This document shows, in pieces, positions 6,293 to 7,828 of a stretch of DNA of 7,828 nt. The position numbers and the translations under genes are program-made. Numbering within the stretch: position 1 is the first letter of the stretch; every line of letters starts with the position of its first letter. Under the pieces are notes generated by a model, which saw nothing but the letters and a program-made list of their open reading frames with translations, made no database searches and was not told the DNA's origin. Source of the stretch: CBDDRG01 sp051306415 (lineage in GTDB: Bacteria; Pseudomonadota; Gammaproteobacteria; Pseudomonadales; Porticoccaceae); contig JBPPNE010000095.1 of assembly GCA_051306415.1 (NCBI GenBank), positions 1-7,828 on the forward strand, given 5' to 3'.

Positions 6293-7381
6293 CTAAAAAG
6301 GTTGCGCTTTCGCGTGCGCGTCGGGTTGCGGGAGCGGCGGCTTTGTGCCCCGATAGTCGACGACGTCGATTCGACTTCGCGGCAAACAGCCGGGATGTTC
6401 GCGCTGTAAAAATTCGACGAGCCGCTCCCTTACGCAAACCACCAGATCCCCTGCTTGGGTCGAATTGGCAGCGCTGATCAGCGCACGCAGTTGTAACGTC
6501 TGCTCACCAGCATCGGTGACCTGAAGATTACAAACTCGGTGATCCCATAGATCAGTACTCTCGCAGATTCGGAGGAGTTCGTCCCTAAGGGCTTGTACAG
6601 GCAAGGTGTAATCGGCGTGAATAAACACTGTACTCAGTATGGCAGCAGAGCGTCGCGTCCAATTCTGGAACGGTCGGGAAATAAAATGCGCAAACGGAAC
6701 GATCAGGCGCCGATCGTCCCAGATTCGTATGACCACATAGGTGGAAGTGATCTCTTCGATTCGACCCGATTCACCCTCTACAACGACAACGTCATCCAAA
6801 CTGATGGGCTGCGTCAGCGCGAGCTGCAGGCCCGCTATCAGGTTTTCCAGTACCGGGCGCGCGGCAAGGCCCACCACTATTCCCGCGAATCCCGCGGACA
6901 CCAGTAAAGTGGTTCCGATCTCGCGAACGCGCGGAAAGGTCATCAACGCGGCGGCGGCCCCCAATACCACGATGATGGTCACAATGGTCCGCTCCAGCAC
7001 CATCACCCGAGTATTAATTCGACGTGCAGCGAAATTATCGGCACAGGTCAAATCCTGACGACTGACAATCATAACGGCTGCGACATCAACCATTATCGTC
7101 GCGAGCCAAGTGACCAGCCCGATCATGCCGAGCCCTATCGCATGTTGAAGTAAAGATATCAGCGATGGCGACAGCTCGGTCATGCCCGGCAAAACCCACA
7201 TCAGGGCGAGCAGGACAAAAATCGCACGCAGCGGTTGCTTCGCCGCGCTGCGGACACTCGTATGGATGCGATATTTCGCCATGGAAAGAAGGCGATAAAC
7301 GATGGCGTAAACAGCCAAGCCACCACCAACAGCAAAAACTATTTTGAGCGCAGCCATTCCCAACAATTGCCACTCAATCAC
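6293..7381 (-). CDS. MscS-family mechanosensitive ion channel
   Basis: Inner-membrane channel that opens under membrane tension during hypo-osmotic shock and releases small solutes. From the GTG at 7381 the product is about 362 residues. Predicted membrane segments lie at roughly 6-32, 51-67, 74-107, 129-149 and 156-176. The last is the pore-lining helix, rich in Gly and Ala (SAGFAGIVVGLAARPVLENL). It is followed by the MscS beta domain (ISLDDVVVVEGESGRIEEIT, then IWDDRRLIVP and PFQNWTR) and a cytoplasmic C-terminal domain. This is a larger MscS-like subfamily than E. coli MscS itself (286 residues), so I give no symbol. The start is uncertain. GTG 7381 has GGGAG five bases upstream; GTG 7411 and GTG 7393 lie within a tandem repeat, and ATG 7357 also keeps the first membrane segment. 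It lies upstream of and codirectional with the trehalose genes, which fits a shared osmotic role. Confidence 0.9.
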   Translation of the reverse strand: MIEWQLLGMAALKIVFAVGGGLAVYAIVYRLLSMAKYRIHTSVRSAAKQPLRAIFVLLALMWVLPGMTELSPSLISLLQHAIGLGMIGLVTWLATIMVDVAAVMIVSRQDLTCADNFAARRINTRVMVLERTIVTIIVVLGAAAALMTFPRVREIGTTLLVSAGFAGIVVGLAARPVLENLIAGLQLALTQPISLDDVVVVEGESGRIEEITSTYVVIRIWDDRRLIVPFAHFISRPFQNWTRRSAAILSTVFIHADYTLPVQALRDELLRICESTDLWDHRVCNLQVTDAGEQTLQLRALISAANSTQAGDLVVCVRERLVEFLQREHPGCLPRSRIDVVDYRGTKPPLPQPDAHAKAQPF

Positions 7382-7384
7382 GGG

Positions 7385-7420
7385 AGCTCCCACATCGGGG
7401 TCAGCTCCCACATCGGGGTC
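7385..7420. repeat. Two perfect tandem copies of an 18-bp repeat
   Basis: The unit AGCTCCCACATCGGGGTC occurs at 7385-7402 and again at 7403-7420 with no mismatch. The left copy overlaps the perfect palindrome GGGAGCTCCC (7382-7391). The array begins 18 bases after the stop of the RAYT-like gene and contains or abuts the candidate starts of the mscS gene, whose GGGAG ribosome binding site is supplied by the repeat unit. Because 18 is a multiple of three, the repeat reads as a six-residue repeat in the mscS frame (VGADPD then VGAP). The repeat is seen directly. A link to the neighbouring transposase is an inference. Confidence 0.85.
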
Positions 7421-7438
7421 AAGTCTTTCAAAATAACA

Positions 7439-7828
7439 TCACGTCTTCGTTGAGTTCTCATACCCGCTCACCACTCTGCTCACCGTCGTATAGTGGACGC
7501 CGAAGTGCTTCGCAATCGCCGCCAGCGTATGCTGCCCTGACAGGTACGCGCGCGCCATCGCTTCGTTGCGGTCGTAGCGCCTTTCAAAGCCCGTCAGCGG
7601 CTGGGTCAACACACGCCGCTGTGCACGCGGAATTTCATCCAGCGCGGGTTCCCTTGCAATTTTCGCCTGCATCTTTTTAACGAAGGCTTCCGAGCCCAGG
7701 TAAATCTGCCCTTGCAACTGCGCCCATACGCTCGGTAAGCGCGCACCTTCATGGACGAACTGGACGTATTTGCGGATCGCGCTGGCGCGTTGCCGCCCGA
7801 AGTGCGCCAGTATCCAGTCGGTCTGTAA
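7439..7828 (-). CDS. C-terminal part of a REP-associated tyrosine transposase (RAYT)-like protein, 5' part outside window
   Basis: The frame is open from the right window edge to a TGA at 7439-7441, giving 129 residues with no start in the window. The visible region reads TDWILAHFG, then AIRKYVQFVHEG, then LQGQIYLGSEAFVKKM. This is the pattern I recognise from the tail that follows the Y1-transposase (IS200-like) domain in RAYT proteins, which act on single-stranded DNA at REP-like palindromes. The catalytic His/Tyr domain would lie beyond the window, so activity cannot be judged. The last 40 residues form a likely helix-turn-helix (TLAAIAKHFGVHYTTVSRVV, 7469-7528), a resolvase/HxlR-like DNA-binding tail. 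Such fragments are sometimes misnamed as toxin or generic transposase. It reads toward mscS, with a 36-bp tandem repeat just downstream. The family call is from memory of motif patterns and is moderately sure. Confidence 0.75.
   Translation of the reverse strand, partial: LQTDWILAHFGRQRASAIRKYVQFVHEGARLPSVWAQLQGQIYLGSEAFVKKMQAKIAREPALDEIPRAQRRVLTQPLTGFERRYDRNEAMARAYLSGQHTLAAIAKHFGVHYTTVSRVVSGYENSTKT

Noticed and set aside
6147..6437. Minus-strand ORF of 96 codons overlapping the end of mscS and the gap before otsB
   Set aside because: Its first half is an out-of-frame reading of the mscS end with Arg-rich composition. Only its last 13 codons, behind a good ribosome site, merit mention, and they are listed separately.

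Overview
The window looks like a chromosomal segment of a gammaproteobacterium. It has a C5-pathway hemL next to an aspartate-type, Pseudomonas-like hemB, a trehalose operon in the order otsB-GH15-otsA (a layout I recall from Xanthomonas-type genomes), and the end of a REP-associated tyrosine transposase (RAYT)-like gene. This assignment rests on recognition of protein families, not on a search. All seven recognised genes lie on the minus strand, so the biological order runs from the right end of the window to the left.

Right edge (about 7380-7828): the 3' part of a RAYT-like transposase gene, truncated by the window edge. It ends in a helix-turn-helix and is followed 18 bases later by two perfect tandem copies of an 18-bp repeat. 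The 5' end of the next gene lies inside or directly after these repeats.

Middle (2188 to about 7381): an osmotic-stress block. It holds an MscS-type mechanosensitive channel, a 139-bp gap with a short leader ORF behind a strong ribosome binding site, then otsB (trehalose-6-phosphate phosphatase), a GH15-family glycoside hydrolase and otsA (trehalose-6-phosphate synthase). The last three genes overlap by 8 and 4 bases, and otsA starts with TTG. OtsA makes trehalose 6-phosphate from UDP-glucose and glucose 6-phosphate, and OtsB dephosphorylates it to trehalose. The GH15 enzyme probably acts on trehalose or another alpha-glucoside. MscS would release solutes when osmolarity drops, so the block plausibly covers both build-up and release of an osmolyte.

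Left (1-1993): hemL, then a strong 28-base hairpin, then hemB cut by the left window edge. These encode consecutive steps of tetrapyrrole synthesis (glutamate-1-semialdehyde to 5-aminolevulinate to porphobilinogen). Sampled rows of the hem genes are richer in G+C than sampled rows of otsA and mscS.

I saw no tRNA, rRNA or CRISPR array and no convincing sigma-70 promoter. I found no clearly novel defence or mobile system. The points most worth a second look are the repeat/transposase junction at the mscS start, the leader ORF before otsB, and the unknown substrate of the GH15 enzyme.
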